In this document: positions 1-8,499 of the stretch, one piece after another | Position numbering within the stretch: the first letter of the stretch is position 1 | How the letters are laid out: the number at the start of each line of letters is the position of its first letter | From: Alphaproteobacteria bacterium HGW-Alphaproteobacteria-1 | Lineage (GTDB): Bacteria; Pseudomonadota; Alphaproteobacteria; Rhodobacterales; Rhodobacteraceae | Direction of reading: 5' to 3' | Length of the DNA stretch: 64,000 nucleotides | Assembly (NCBI GenBank): GCA_002842985.1 | Contig: PHEQ01000014.1 | Coordinates: 21,684-85,683 of the forward strand | Program-made: the position numbers and the translations under genes | Notes under the pieces: generated by a model | The model's input: only the letters and a program-made list of their open reading frames with translations | The model's database searches: none | What the model was told of the DNA's origin: nothing

Positions 1-1
1 A

Positions 2-151
2 GCGGGCCGCTACGTCATCCCCATCCACCAATACGCCGTGGGTCGTATTGCCCACCGGGCCGATCTGACCTATCTTCGCGAACACCTGCCGATCTACGGC
101 GACGGAATCCATTTCCTGCCAGAGGTCTGGTGGCAAAAGACAGCCGACTGA
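2..151 (+). CDS. C-terminal end of an ABC transporter solute-binding protein (partial)
   Basis: An open frame enters from the left edge and stops at 149-151. It encodes about 49 residues, beginning AGRYVIPIHQYAVGR and ending PEVWWQKTAD. The run of a hydrophobic strand, a YGD-containing loop and a WW-containing end resembles the C-terminus of family-5 (DppA/OppA-like) periplasmic solute-binding proteins of Roseobacters. This is from memory of the family, not a search. Such proteins capture peptides or related solutes in the periplasm for an ABC importer. Too little is present to say which substrate. The start lies outside the window. Confidence 0.5.
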   Translation, partial: AGRYVIPIHQYAVGRIAHRADLTYLREHLPIYGDGIHFLPEVWWQKTAD

Positions 152-204
152 GGCAGCGAGACGCGCGAAGAAAACAAGCACGGAACAAGACACAGGCACC
201 GACC

Positions 205-327
205 ATGCGAAAACTGATCATTCTCGCCCTTATCGCCGGCACCGCCGGGCTTGCCGCCTGCAACACGGTCGAGGGCGTCGGGCGTGATATTTCCGGTGCC
301 GCGCGCGGCGTCAAGAACGCGCTCTGA
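205..327 (+). CDS. entericidin EcnA/B-type small lipoprotein
   Basis: A 40-residue protein starts [13 protein letters not shown] lipoprotein signal ends in the lipobox LAAC, followed by [11 protein letters not shown]. This is the classic entericidin layout: Lys-rich n-region, about 15 hydrophobic residues, lipidated Cys, then a short amphipathic tail with the TVEG and GRDI pattern. In enterobacteria EcnA/EcnB are an antidote/toxin lipoprotein pair; in alphaproteobacteria single copies of unknown role are common. I chose the ATG at 205 because an upstream ATG at 130 would put 25 basic residues before the signal peptide and overlap the preceding gene. It lies between the solute-binding protein end and alr. 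Confidence 0.85.
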   Translation: MRKLIILALIAGTAGLAACNTVEGVGRDISGAARGVKNAL

Positions 328-445
328 GAGCCGCCCGGCCGCCGACAGCCGCCCAGGGCGAAGATGCGCCCCGGCCTTGACGTCGGGCGGCGCGCGCGGC
401 CTTTCCCCCTTGACGCCCCGCCCCATCCTGTCAGAACCCTCGGCC

Positions 446-1483
446 ATGAGCACAGCGACCCTCACCATCGACCTTGACGCGATTGTTGCCAACTGGCGCG
501 CGCTCGACGCCGTGACCGCGGGCGAGACGGCGGCAGTGGTCAAGGCCGACGCCTATGGGCTTGGCATGGCGAGGGCCGCACGTGCGCTTGCCCGCGCCGG
601 TGCGCGCCATTTCTTCGTCGCCGTTGCCGAGGAAGGCGCGGCCCTGCGCGAAATCCTTGGCCAGAGCGCCACCATTTACGTCTTTTCCGGCCACATGCCG
701 GGCGATGCGGACATGATCGGCGATTGCAACCTCGTGCCGATGCTCAATTCGGTCGAGCAACTGATCCGCCATGCCGAGGCCCTGCCCGGGGCACCGTTCG
801 GCATCCAGCTTGACACCGGCCTGAATCGTCTGGGGATGGAACCCGCCGAATGGCAGGCCGTGCGTGAGATCGCGCTGGCGCAGTCCCCCGCACTGATCAT
901 GTCGCATCTGGCCTGCGCGGACGAGCGCGACCATGCCATGAACCCGCGGCAACTGGCGCTCTTCCGCGAGATGACCGACGGGCTCGACATCCCGCGCAGC
1001 CTTGCAAATACCGGCGCGATCCTGCTGCATTCCGATTATCATTTCGACCTCGCCCGCCCCGGCATCGGGGTCTATGGCGGCGCGCCATTTGCCAACGCGC
1101 GCCCCGTGGTCACGCTCGACATTCCGGTGATCCAGTGCCGTGATCTGGAGGAGGGCGAGAGCGTGGGCTATGGCTGCGATTTCATCGCCGCGCGCCCCAC
1201 CCGCATTGCTACGGTCGCGGCGGGCTATGCCGATGGCATCCTGCGCGCCATGGGGCCAAAGACAAGCCTCTGGGCCGAGGACACGCCCTGCCCCATTGCG
1301 GGGCGCATCTCGATGGACCTGATCGGCGTCGATATCACCGACCTGGGCCACGATCCCAAAACCCTGCAATTGCTTGGCCCCCATCAGGGCATCGACCGGC
1401 TCGCCGACAACGCAGGCACCATCGGCTATGAAATCCTGACCTCATTGGGGGCGCGCTACACGCGACGCCATATAGGCGCATGA
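446..1483 (+). CDS. alr: alanine racemase
   Basis: This PLP enzyme interconverts L- and D-alanine in the cytoplasm and supplies D-Ala for peptidoglycan. The 345-residue product has the PLP-lysine motif [11 protein letters not shown] near residue 33 and the second catalytic tyrosine in a VGYGCDF context near residue 242, inside the usual TIM-barrel plus beta-domain length. I chose ATG 446 because the protein then begins [16 protein letters not shown], the normal Alr start; the frame stays open upstream to 251 without conserved sequence. The stop overlaps the mlaE start (ATGA), so translation is probably coupled to the lipid-transport genes. Confidence 0.95.
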   Translation: MSTATLTIDLDAIVANWRALDAVTAGETAAVVKADAYGLGMARAARALARAGARHFFVAVAEEGAALREILGQSATIYVFSGHMPGDADMIGDCNLVPMLNSVEQLIRHAEALPGAPFGIQLDTGLNRLGMEPAEWQAVREIALAQSPALIMSHLACADERDHAMNPRQLALFREMTDGLDIPRSLANTGAILLHSDYHFDLARPGIGVYGGAPFANARPVVTLDIPVIQCRDLEEGESVGYGCDFIAARPTRIATVAAGYADGILRAMGPKTSLWAEDTPCPIAGRISMDLIGVDITDLGHDPKTLQLLGPHQGIDRLADNAGTIGYEILTSLGARYTRRHIGA

Positions 1484-2265
1484 GCTACATCCTGCGATTC
1501 CTCGCGGCCATCGGGCGCCGCACGCTGGCAGCACTGGCGGGCGTGGGCCGATTCACGCTCTTCGCCGCCGAGACGGTCAGCCACCTTGCGCGCCCGCCCT
1601 TCTACAGCCGCGAATTCCTGCAGGCGCTGGTGCAGATCGGCTGGCTGTCGCTGCCCGTGGTGGGACTTACGGCGCTCTTTACGGGGGGCGCGCTCGCGCT
1701 TCAGATCTACGCGGGCGGCGCGCGCTTCAACGCCGAGACGGTGGTGCCCTCGATCGTGGCCATCGGGCTCACCCGCGAACTTGGCCCCGTTCTGGGCGGC
1801 CTCATGGTGGCGGCGCGCGTGGCGTCCTCCATCGCCGCCGAGATCGGCACCATGAAGGTCACCGAGCAGATCGACGCGCTCACCACTCTCTCCACCAACC
1901 CGATGAAATACCTCACCCTTCCCCGCGTTCTGGCCGCGACACTTGCCGTGCCGCTGCTGGTGGGCGTGGGCGATGTCATCGGCATCATGGGCGGGTTTCT
2001 GGTGGGCGTGGGGCGGCTCGATTTCGGGGCGGCCACCTATCTCAAGACCACGCTCGATTTCCTCGAGACCTGGGACGTGGTTTCGGGCCTGATCAAGGGG
2101 TCGGTCTTTGGCTTCATCGTGGCGCTGATGGGGTGCTACCACGGGATGAATTCGGGCCGCGGCGCGCAGGGCGTGGGCCGCGCCACGAAAACCGCGGTGG
2201 TCGCGGCCTCGGTGCTGATCCTTGCTGCCAACTATATCCTGACCGAGGTGTTCTTTTCCGCATGA
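1480..2265 (+). CDS. mlaE: MlaE-family ABC transporter permease
   Basis: This is the inner-membrane permease of a retrograde phospholipid transport (Mla/MCE) system. The 261-residue protein has the family's hydrophobic core. The conserved stretches [16 protein letters not shown] and [14 protein letters not shown] are the cytoplasmic coupling-helix region of MlaE (TTG2B). It starts by ATGA overlap with alr and ends by ATGA overlap with mlaF, giving a tight three-gene unit. In the Mla system MlaE works with an MCE-domain protein (MlaD), a STAS protein (MlaB) and the ATPase MlaF. No MCE-domain gene is visible in this window, so that partner must lie elsewhere. Confidence 0.93.
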   Translation: MSYILRFLAAIGRRTLAALAGVGRFTLFAAETVSHLARPPFYSREFLQALVQIGWLSLPVVGLTALFTGGALALQIYAGGARFNAETVVPSIVAIGLTRELGPVLGGLMVAARVASSIAAEIGTMKVTEQIDALTTLSTNPMKYLTLPRVLAATLAVPLLVGVGDVIGIMGGFLVGVGRLDFGAATYLKTTLDFLETWDVVSGLIKGSVFGFIVALMGCYHGMNSGRGAQGVGRATKTAVVAASVLILAANYILTEVFFSA

Positions 2266-3008
2266 TCGAGCTTAGCGACGTTCACAAGGCTTTCGGCGCG
2301 AACCGCGTGCTGCGCGGTGTCAACCTGACCATCGAGTCGGGCACGTCGATGGTGATCATCGGCGGTTCGGGGACGGGCAAATCGGTAGCGCTCAAATGCG
2401 TGCTTGGCCTGATCCGGCCCGACAGCGGCACGATCACGCTGGACGGGCAGGACGTGACCAAGGGCGACCGCGACGCCTTTCTCGCGCGGTTCGGGATGCT
2501 GTTTCAGGGCGGCGCGCTTTTCGATTCGCTGCCCGTCTGGCAGAACGTGGCCTTTCGCCTGCTTCGTGGCTCGCGCAAGCGGCCGGTGAAGGAGGCGCAT
2601 GAGATTGCCATCGAGAAGCTGCGCCGCGTCGGCCTCAAACCCGATGTGGCCGACAAGTTTCCGGCCGAACTGTCGGGCGGCATGCAAAAGCGCGTGGGCC
2701 TCGCCCGCGCCATCGCGGCCGAGCCCGAGATCATCTTTTTCGACGAGCCCACGACCGGCCTCGATCCGATCATGTCGGGCGTGATCAACGAGTTGATCCG
2801 CGAAATCGTGGTGGAAATGGGGGCCACGGCGATGACCATCACCCATGACATGACCTCGGTGCGCGCGATTGCCGACAATGTGGCCATGCTGCATGACGGG
2901 GTGATCCAGTGGACCGGGCCGGTCAGCGACATGGACCAGTCGGGCGATCCTTACCTCGACCAGTTCATCCACGGCCGCGCCGAGGGGCCGATCGAGGCGG
3001 TGCGGTGA
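2262..3008 (+). CDS. mlaF: MlaF-type ABC transporter ATP-binding protein
   Basis: This is the ATPase of the phospholipid transporter and partners the preceding MlaE. The 248-residue product carries Walker A (GGSGTGKS, residues 34-41), the ABC signature LSGGMQKRV, Walker B IIFFDEPTTGLDP and the switch His in the MTITHDM segment. I placed the start at the ATG that overlaps the mlaE stop (ATGA). The frame stays open upstream to 2133, but that part is out of frame with and inside mlaE. An AT-rich hairpin pair follows the stop, and then a PqiA-like gene. Confidence 0.94.
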   Translation: MIELSDVHKAFGANRVLRGVNLTIESGTSMVIIGGSGTGKSVALKCVLGLIRPDSGTITLDGQDVTKGDRDAFLARFGMLFQGGALFDSLPVWQNVAFRLLRGSRKRPVKEAHEIAIEKLRRVGLKPDVADKFPAELSGGMQKRVGLARAIAAEPEIIFFDEPTTGLDPIMSGVINELIREIVVEMGATAMTITHDMTSVRAIADNVAMLHDGVIQWTGPVSDMDQSGDPYLDQFIHGRAEGPIEAVR

Positions 3009-3017
3009 CATCCCGCG

Positions 3018-3062
3018 CCAAGAATTTTCAAAAATTCTTGGCAAAAATTCGCGAATTTTTGC
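3018..3062. repeat. paired AT-rich palindromes between mlaF and the pqiA-like gene
   Basis: Two adjacent inverted repeats fill the gap. The first (3018-3041) has CCAAGAATTTT facing AAAATTCTTGG. The second (3041-3062) is a perfect 22-base palindrome with GCAAAAATTCG and CGAATTTTTGC arms. They are strikingly AT-rich for this chromosome. Similar paired hairpins occur at 11869-11920 and, with a different sequence, at 33890-33936. They may be REP-like repeats or mRNA-processing or attenuation signals. Confidence 0.8.
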
Positions 3063-3090
3063 GCGCAACCTCTGAGGCAGGGCGAAAATC

Positions 3091-3531
3091 GTGACCAGAT
3101 ACGCCAACCTCGCGCTCCTGATCCTCTTCCCGGTGGCCTGGTTCGCGCCACTGCTGCGCGCAGGCATTGCCCTGCCGCTCTTCGGCCTCAGCGAAATCAG
3201 CATCATCTCGGGGCTGCAAGAACTCTGGCAGAGCGATGTCACCCTCGCCCTGCTGGTCACCTTCTTCGCGCTCTTCGCGCCCTATCTCAAGACCATCGGC
3301 CTCGCGCTGGTGCAGTTCGACCTGCTGGCCCCGCGCGCCCTGCCCGCGCTGCATCTCATGGGCAAGCTGGCGATGGCCGATATCTTCCTGATCGCGCTCT
3401 ATATCATCGTGGTCAAGGGCGTGGGGCTGGCGCGGGTCGAGGTGGCCTGGGGGCTCTATCTCTTCAGCGCCTGCGTGCTGGCCTCCATCGCCATTGGTCA
3501 CTTGACGAACAAAGCGCACCCACCCCGCTGA
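3091..3531 (+). CDS. PqiA-like integral membrane protein
   Basis: The 146-residue protein has about four hydrophobic helices and resembles a single paraquat-inducible protein A (PqiA) domain: an early WFAPLL segment, a long loop, then helices rich in Phe and Leu. PqiA proteins are inner-membrane partners of MCE-type lipid-transport proteins, which fits its place just after mlaE-mlaF. It starts with GTG at 3091; the preceding bases contain a GGCGAAAAT stretch. E. coli PqiA has two such domains and a zinc-ribbon-like Cys motif; neither the second domain nor the Cys motif is seen here. Family assignment is moderately sure, function inferred. Confidence 0.7.
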   Translation: MTRYANLALLILFPVAWFAPLLRAGIALPLFGLSEISIISGLQELWQSDVTLALLVTFFALFAPYLKTIGLALVQFDLLAPRALPALHLMGKLAMADIFLIALYIIVVKGVGLARVEVAWGLYLFSACVLASIAIGHLTNKAHPPR

Positions 3532-3678
3532 ACTGTCCGCGCCCCGGCAACAATCGACTGTAGCTCACAGGTCGGTATCCAAGACTTGACAGCCGATTGA
3601 AGGAATTAACGCTTTGCGGGCGGCGCAATCGGCGTAAACTTGCCTATATTGAAACTGGGATTTTCTTGGGGGGAATTC

Positions 3679-4443
3679 ATGGTCTCGCAGATGAAATCCA
3701 TCGGGATGCTGCTTGCGGTGCTTTTTCAGCGCCTCGCCACGCTTACATTCCTCATCGCCGCGCTCGCCCTCTCGGGGGCCACGATCGCCGCCGCTTTCGG
3801 ACTGATCCCGTGGCTGGCGCTGGAGGCCCGCTTTGGCGACATAACCTATGACAATGCCGGTCAGATCGCCCAGATCGGCCTCACTGTTCTGGCGGTGCTC
3901 TTGTGCTTCTACCTGCCCGCCAATGCGCGCATCATGGCGCTCGAGACATCTCACCGGCGCTTCAATCTCGGGATGCAGGACGTGGCGCGCGCCTATGCCC
4001 TTGCGCATTCCGCAGACCGCGCGGGGCTGTTCCACATGTCATCGGAGTTTGACGCGGTGCGCGAGCGGCTGGCCTATCTGCGCGACCACCCCGAGCTTGG
4101 GAGCCTCGAGCCGGACCTGCTCGAAGTGGCGGCGCAGATGTCGCATATCAGTCAGGAACTGGCCGATATCTATTCCGATGACAAGGTCGCGCGCGCCCGC
4201 GCCTTCCTGCGCCAGCGACAGGAAGAGGTCGAGGCGTTCAATGCCCGGCTCGATCAGGCCAAGGCAATCAGCCAGGAATTGCGCCATTGGGCGCATGAGG
4301 TGGATCTTGAGGAAAGCGTCGCCGCCAGTCAGCTTTCGCGCCTGCGCGACGAATTGCGCGCGGTATTGCCGGAACTGGGCATGGAGCAGACCCTGCGCGC
4401 CGACGGCACGGTGATCGACCTCGGCAAGAAGGCCGCCGAATAG
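3679..4443 (+). CDS. two-helix membrane protein with cytoplasmic coiled coil, function unknown
   Basis: I do not recognise a characterised family. The 254-residue product has two hydrophobic segments near residues 15-45 and 65-90, followed by a long helical, charged region (from about residue 95 to 235) with many Glu, Arg and Ala and repeated heptad-like spacing. That fits an inner-membrane protein with a cytoplasmic coiled coil. I chose ATG 3679 because a strong GGGGGGAATTC ribosome-binding site precedes it; the frame is open 13 codons further. Homologues in Rhodobacterales are, as I recall, labelled 'DNA repair protein' only because radA is next door. Nothing in the sequence supports that. 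Confidence 0.7.
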   Translation: MVSQMKSIGMLLAVLFQRLATLTFLIAALALSGATIAAAFGLIPWLALEARFGDITYDNAGQIAQIGLTVLAVLLCFYLPANARIMALETSHRRFNLGMQDVARAYALAHSADRAGLFHMSSEFDAVRERLAYLRDHPELGSLEPDLLEVAAQMSHISQELADIYSDDKVARARAFLRQRQEEVEAFNARLDQAKAISQELRHWAHEVDLEESVAASQLSRLRDELRAVLPELGMEQTLRADGTVIDLGKKAAE

Positions 4444-4500
4444 CTGAACCGGCCCGCGTTTCGCATTTGACGCCCCTCGCGCGCTCGGGCATGTCAGGGC

Positions 4501-5865
4501 ATGGCCAAGCTCTCGTCTTTCACCTGCACCGCCTGCGGCGCGACCCATTCGCGCTGGTCGGGGCGTTGCGATGCCTGCGGGGAATGGAATTCCATCGTCG
4601 AGGAGGCGCCGCTCTCCGAAGGCCCCAAGGGGCGCGGCCTTGGCGCGCGGCGCGGCAGCGCCATCGCGCTCAGCGATCTGGCCGCCGACGAGCCAGCCCC
4701 GCCGCGCACCCTGTCGGGCATGGCCGAGCTTGACCGCGTTCTTGGCGGCGGTCTCGTGCCCGCCAGCGCCATCCTTGTCGGCGGCGATCCCGGCATCGGC
4801 AAATCCACGCTGCTTTTGCAGGCTGCCGCGCTCTTTGCCCGGGCGGGGCTGAAAACCGTCTATGTCACCGGCGAGGAGGCGCGCGCGCAGGTGCGGATGC
4901 GCGCCGAGCGGCTGGACCTGCGCGCAGCCCCGGTCAAGCTTGCCGCCGCCACCGCGCTGCGCGACATCCTGACCACATTGGAGGCGGAAAAGCCCGATCT
5001 GGTGATCATCGATTCGATCCAGACCATGTGGTCGGATGCCATCGACGCCGCCCCCGGCAGTGTCTCACAGGTCCGCGCCGCAGCACATGAACTGACCAGT
5101 TTCGCCAAGCGCAGCGGCGCCAGCGTCGTGCTGGTGGGCCATGTCACCAAGGACGGCCAGATCGCGGGCCCCCGCGTGGTCGAGCACATGGTCGATTGCG
5201 TGCTCTATTTCGAGGGCGAGCGCGGGCATCAGTTCCGCATCCTGCGCTCGGTCAAGAACCGCTTCGGGCCCGCCGACGAGATCGGCGTGTTCGAGATGAC
5301 AGGTGCAGGGCTGGCCGAGGTGGCCAACCCCTCGGCGCTGTTTCTCGCGGGGCGCGGCGCGCCCGCCCCCGGTTCGGTGGTATTCGCGGGCGTCGAGGGC
5401 ACGCGGCCGCTGCTGGTCGAATTGCAGGCGCTGGTCGCCCCCACGCCGCACGCACAGCCGCGCCGCGCCGTGGTCGGCTGGGACGGCGCGCGGCTGGCGA
5501 TGATTCTCGCCGTGCTCGAGGCGCGCTGCGGCATCCCCTTTGCCGGGCTTGATGTCTATCTCAACGTGGCGGGCGGGTTGCGCATCACCGAACCCGCCGC
5601 AGATCTGGCCGTGGCCGCCGCCCTCCTGAGCGCGCGCGAGGACGTGGCATTGCCGCCGGAAACGGTGGTTTTCGGGGAAATCAGCCTGTCGGGCGCGCTG
5701 CGCCCCGTGGGCCAGACCGAAAACAGGTTGAAAGAGGCGCAAAAACTTGGTTTCACCAGCGCAATCGTGCCGTCGGGGGGAAAGACCGGCGGTGACAGCG
5801 GCCTCAGCCTGACCCGGATGGGCGATCTGGTGTCGTTTGTGGGTGAGGTATTCGGCGCCGGTTGA
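4501..5865 (+). CDS. radA: DNA repair protein RadA
   Basis: RadA is a RecA-like ATPase that drives branch migration during homologous recombination. The 454-residue protein has, in order, an N-terminal C4 zinc finger (CTAC at 9-12 and CDAC at 23-26), Walker A GGDPGIGKST near residue 95, the RadA-specific KNRFG motif, and a C-terminal Lon-protease-like domain ending SGGKTGGDSGLSL. Length and domain order are normal for the family. It lies 57 bases after the coiled-coil gene and 25 bases before cvpA, all on the plus strand. Confidence 0.97.
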   Translation: MAKLSSFTCTACGATHSRWSGRCDACGEWNSIVEEAPLSEGPKGRGLGARRGSAIALSDLAADEPAPPRTLSGMAELDRVLGGGLVPASAILVGGDPGIGKSTLLLQAAALFARAGLKTVYVTGEEARAQVRMRAERLDLRAAPVKLAAATALRDILTTLEAEKPDLVIIDSIQTMWSDAIDAAPGSVSQVRAAAHELTSFAKRSGASVVLVGHVTKDGQIAGPRVVEHMVDCVLYFEGERGHQFRILRSVKNRFGPADEIGVFEMTGAGLAEVANPSALFLAGRGAPAPGSVVFAGVEGTRPLLVELQALVAPTPHAQPRRAVVGWDGARLAMILAVLEARCGIPFAGLDVYLNVAGGLRITEPAADLAVAAALLSAREDVALPPETVVFGEISLSGALRPVGQTENRLKEAQKLGFTSAIVPSGGKTGGDSGLSLTRMGDLVSFVGEVFGAG

Positions 5866-5890
5866 GCGCGCCAAAGGGACGGGACACGGC

Positions 5891-6454
5891 ATGGACGGCT
5901 TTACCATCATCGACGGAGTCGTGGCGCTCTTCATCGTGCTGTCGGCGCTCTTGGCCTATTCGCGCGGTTTTGTGCGGGAATCGCTTGCCATCGCGGGCTG
6001 GATCGTCGCGGGCTTTGCCGCCTTCATCTTCGCGCCGCAGGTGGAGCCGCTGGTCAAGGAAGTGCCGGTGGTCGGCGAATTCATCGCCGATAGCTGCGAG
6101 CTGAGCATGATCGGTGCCTTTGCCGCCGTCTTTGCTGTGGCGCTCATCGTCGCCTCGCTGATCACGCCGTTGTTTTCGTCGCTGGTGCAACGCTCGGCGC
6201 TTGGCGGCATAGATCAGGGCCTTGGCTTCATCTTCGGGGTGGCGCGCGGCGTGCTGCTCATCGCCATCGCCTATTTCGTCTACGACACGGTGGTGAGTGC
6301 GCAATCCATCGCCATCATCGACGACAGCCGCTCGGCGCGGGTCTTCGCGCACCTCACCGGCGCGATCGAGGGGCGCGATCCCGAACAGGCGCTTGGCTGG
6401 ATCACCCGCCAATACGAACAGCTTGTCGGTGCCTGCGATGCAACCAGCCTCTGA
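5891..6454 (+). CDS. cvpA: CvpA family membrane protein
   Basis: The 187-residue protein has four predicted membrane helices. It starts DGFTIIDGVVALFIVLSALL and has the family's YSRGFVRE turn after helix 1. CvpA in E. coli is needed for colicin V production and bile-salt resistance; its biochemical role is unclear. As in E. coli, it sits immediately upstream of purF. I chose ATG 5891 over an open frame reaching 5837, because the longer version would overlap the end of radA and lacks conserved residues. Confidence 0.92.
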   Translation: MDGFTIIDGVVALFIVLSALLAYSRGFVRESLAIAGWIVAGFAAFIFAPQVEPLVKEVPVVGEFIADSCELSMIGAFAAVFAVALIVASLITPLFSSLVQRSALGGIDQGLGFIFGVARGVLLIAIAYFVYDTVVSAQSIAIIDDSRSARVFAHLTGAIEGRDPEQALGWITRQYEQLVGACDATSL

Positions 6455-6577
6455 TGCCTGACGCAACGTAAGGCGGGGCCGCGCCTTCATGATAGTTTCG
6501 TGACACCGGCGGCGCGAAGGCTTATGAGGGGGGCCAAGCGACATGCCCGGATTCGGAGACTGCCCTTGTCCCCCCAG

Positions 6578-8035
6578 ATGCCCCCAGCCCACCCGTTCGA
6601 CGATGACAAGCTGCGCGAGGAATGCGGCATATTCGGCGTCATAGGCCTGTCGGACGCCGCCAATTTCGTGGCCCTTGGCCTGCACGCCCTGCAACATCGC
6701 GGGCAAGAGGCGGGCGGCATTGTCAGTCATGATCCCGAACAGGGGTTCAACTCGGTGCGCCGATTCGGCTATGTGCGCGACAATTTCACCCGCGCCTCGC
6801 TGATGGAAAGCCTGCCGGGGCCGCTGGCGATCGGCCATGTGCGTTATTCCACCGCCGGATCGAAGGGCGCCGCGATCCGCGATGTGCAGCCCTTCTTCGG
6901 CGAGTTCTCCATGGGCGGCGCGGCGATTGCCCATAACGGCAACATCACCAATGCCGATGCGCTGCGAAAGGAGTTGATCGAGCGCGGTTCGATCTTTCAG
7001 TCGGGCTCTGACAGCGAATGCATCATTCACCTCATGGCCCGCTCGCTGCAACGCAACATCCCCGAGCGGATGGAGGATGCGCTGCGCCGGGTCGAGGGGG
7101 CTTTTTCCGTCGTCGCGATGACCCGGTCCGAGCTCATTGGCGTGCGCGACCCTCTGGGTGTGCGCCCGCTTGTCCTCGGGCAATTGGGCGACGGCTGGGT
7201 GCTGAGTTCGGAGACCTGCGCGCTCGACATCATCGGCGCGCAGCTTGTGCGAGAGATCGAGCCAGGCGAAATGGTGGTGATTTCCGCCAAGAGCGGCGTC
7301 GAGAGCCATTTCCCCTTCCGCCGACAGCCGTCCAGGTTCTGTATCTTCGAGCATGTCTATTTCTCACGCCCCGATTCGCTCATCGGTGGGCGCTCGGTCT
7401 ATGAGACGCGCCACCAGATCGGCGTGGAACTGGCGCGCGAGGCGCCCGTCGAGGCCGATCTGGTCTGCCCGGTGCCGGACAGCGGCACCCCCGCAGCCAT
7501 CGGCTTCAGTCAGGAATCGAGCATCCCGTTCGCCATGGGGATCATCCGCAATCAATACATGGGCCGCACCTTCATCGAGCCGACCGAGCAGATCCGCAAC
7601 ATGGGTGTGCGCCTCAAGCTCAACGTCAACCGCGCGCTGATCAAGGGCAAGCGCGTGGTCCTGGTCGATGACAGCGTGGTGCGCGGCACAACCAGCCGCA
7701 AGATCAAGGAAATGGTGCTCGACGCGGGCGCGGCCGAGGTGCATTTCCGCATCGCCTCGCCGCCGACCGCGTGGCCCTGTTTCTACGGGGTGGACACGCC
7801 GCAGCGCGAGAAACTTCTGGCCGCCACCATGTCCGAAGAAGAGATGCGCGTGCATTTGCAGGTGGACAGCCTCAAGTTCATCACGCTCGACGGCCTTTAC
7901 CGCGCCGTCGGCCAGGCCACCGGGCGCAATGCCGCCTGCCCGCAATATTGCGATGCCTGTTTCTCTGGCGACTATCCCGTTGCCCCCTCGGACATGATCG
8001 AAAAGGGATTTGTCCTCAAGGCCGCGGCCGAATAG
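6578..8035 (+). CDS. purF: amidophosphoribosyltransferase
   Basis: PurF catalyses the first committed step of purine synthesis, from PRPP and glutamine to phosphoribosylamine. With the ATG at 6578 the protein is 485 residues. A short propeptide precedes the N-terminal nucleophile in EECGIFGVIG (Cys16), which is normally exposed by processing. The PRPP-binding loop VVLVDDSVVRGTT lies near residue 365. The C-terminal CDACFSGDYP matches Cys residues that bind a 4Fe-4S cluster in the Bacillus-type enzyme. The open frame extends to 6500 but adds an Arg-rich stretch without homology. cvpA precedes it by about 120 bases with no visible gene between. Confidence 0.95.
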   Translation: MPPAHPFDDDKLREECGIFGVIGLSDAANFVALGLHALQHRGQEAGGIVSHDPEQGFNSVRRFGYVRDNFTRASLMESLPGPLAIGHVRYSTAGSKGAAIRDVQPFFGEFSMGGAAIAHNGNITNADALRKELIERGSIFQSGSDSECIIHLMARSLQRNIPERMEDALRRVEGAFSVVAMTRSELIGVRDPLGVRPLVLGQLGDGWVLSSETCALDIIGAQLVREIEPGEMVVISAKSGVESHFPFRRQPSRFCIFEHVYFSRPDSLIGGRSVYETRHQIGVELAREAPVEADLVCPVPDSGTPAAIGFSQESSIPFAMGIIRNQYMGRTFIEPTEQIRNMGVRLKLNVNRALIKGKRVVLVDDSVVRGTTSRKIKEMVLDAGAAEVHFRIASPPTAWPCFYGVDTPQREKLLAATMSEEEMRVHLQVDSLKFITLDGLYRAVGQATGRNAACPQYCDACFSGDYPVAPSDMIEKGFVLKAAAE

Positions 8036-8158
8036 GCGGGATCGCGCGCACGTGCGGCGCGCCAGCGGCGGGCTTTCGCCGCAATGCAGCAATCCCCCTT
8101 CCCCCCGCCGACACATCTGACTAGATCGCCTGTCACCACAGCGTCAGACAGGCACATC

Positions 8159-8422
8159 ATGAGCGATCAGACAGAGACCCCGGCCGCAACCCTCGCAGCG
8201 GCAACCGCCAGCGCGGACTTCCCCCGGCGCGGTCCGGCCCTTATCGGAACGCTGCACGGGCCAGAGGTCGCCCGCGCGCTCTTGCGGAGCGAGAGCGGCG
8301 AGATCCGCACCGTCGAGACCGGCGCGCGCATCGGCACCGCCACCGTCGCCGCAATCGGCGAGGGCGTGGTGATCCTCAATGACCGGGGCCGCGCAGAGCG
8401 GCTTGAAATGCCGCGCGGCTGA
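8159..8422 (+). CDS. small protein with a PilP/GspC-like fold, function unknown
   Basis: The 87-residue product has an Ala/Thr-rich N-terminus, then a beta-rich stretch (ALIGTLHGPEVARALLRS ... TGARIGTATVAAIGEGVVIL). The pattern of G and hydrophobic residues resembles the short homology region of PilP/GspC proteins, where a strand 'L.G...G..A', then 'G..IG..V..I....V.L' recurs. This is an eyeball similarity only. I see no signal peptide or membrane helix. I chose ATG 8159 (start SDQTETP) over an ATG at 8084 because the upstream part is Pro/Ser-rich low-complexity sequence. It lies between purF and the PpiD-like gene. Confidence 0.6.
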   Translation: MSDQTETPAATLAAATASADFPRRGPALIGTLHGPEVARALLRSESGEIRTVETGARIGTATVAAIGEGVVILNDRGRAERLEMPRG

Positions 8423-8499
8423 GCCCTCCCACCCTTGCCCCGCCCCCCCGCACCGCATAGACAGAAGCGCGGATGCAACAGACGGGATCGGGGTCAGCC

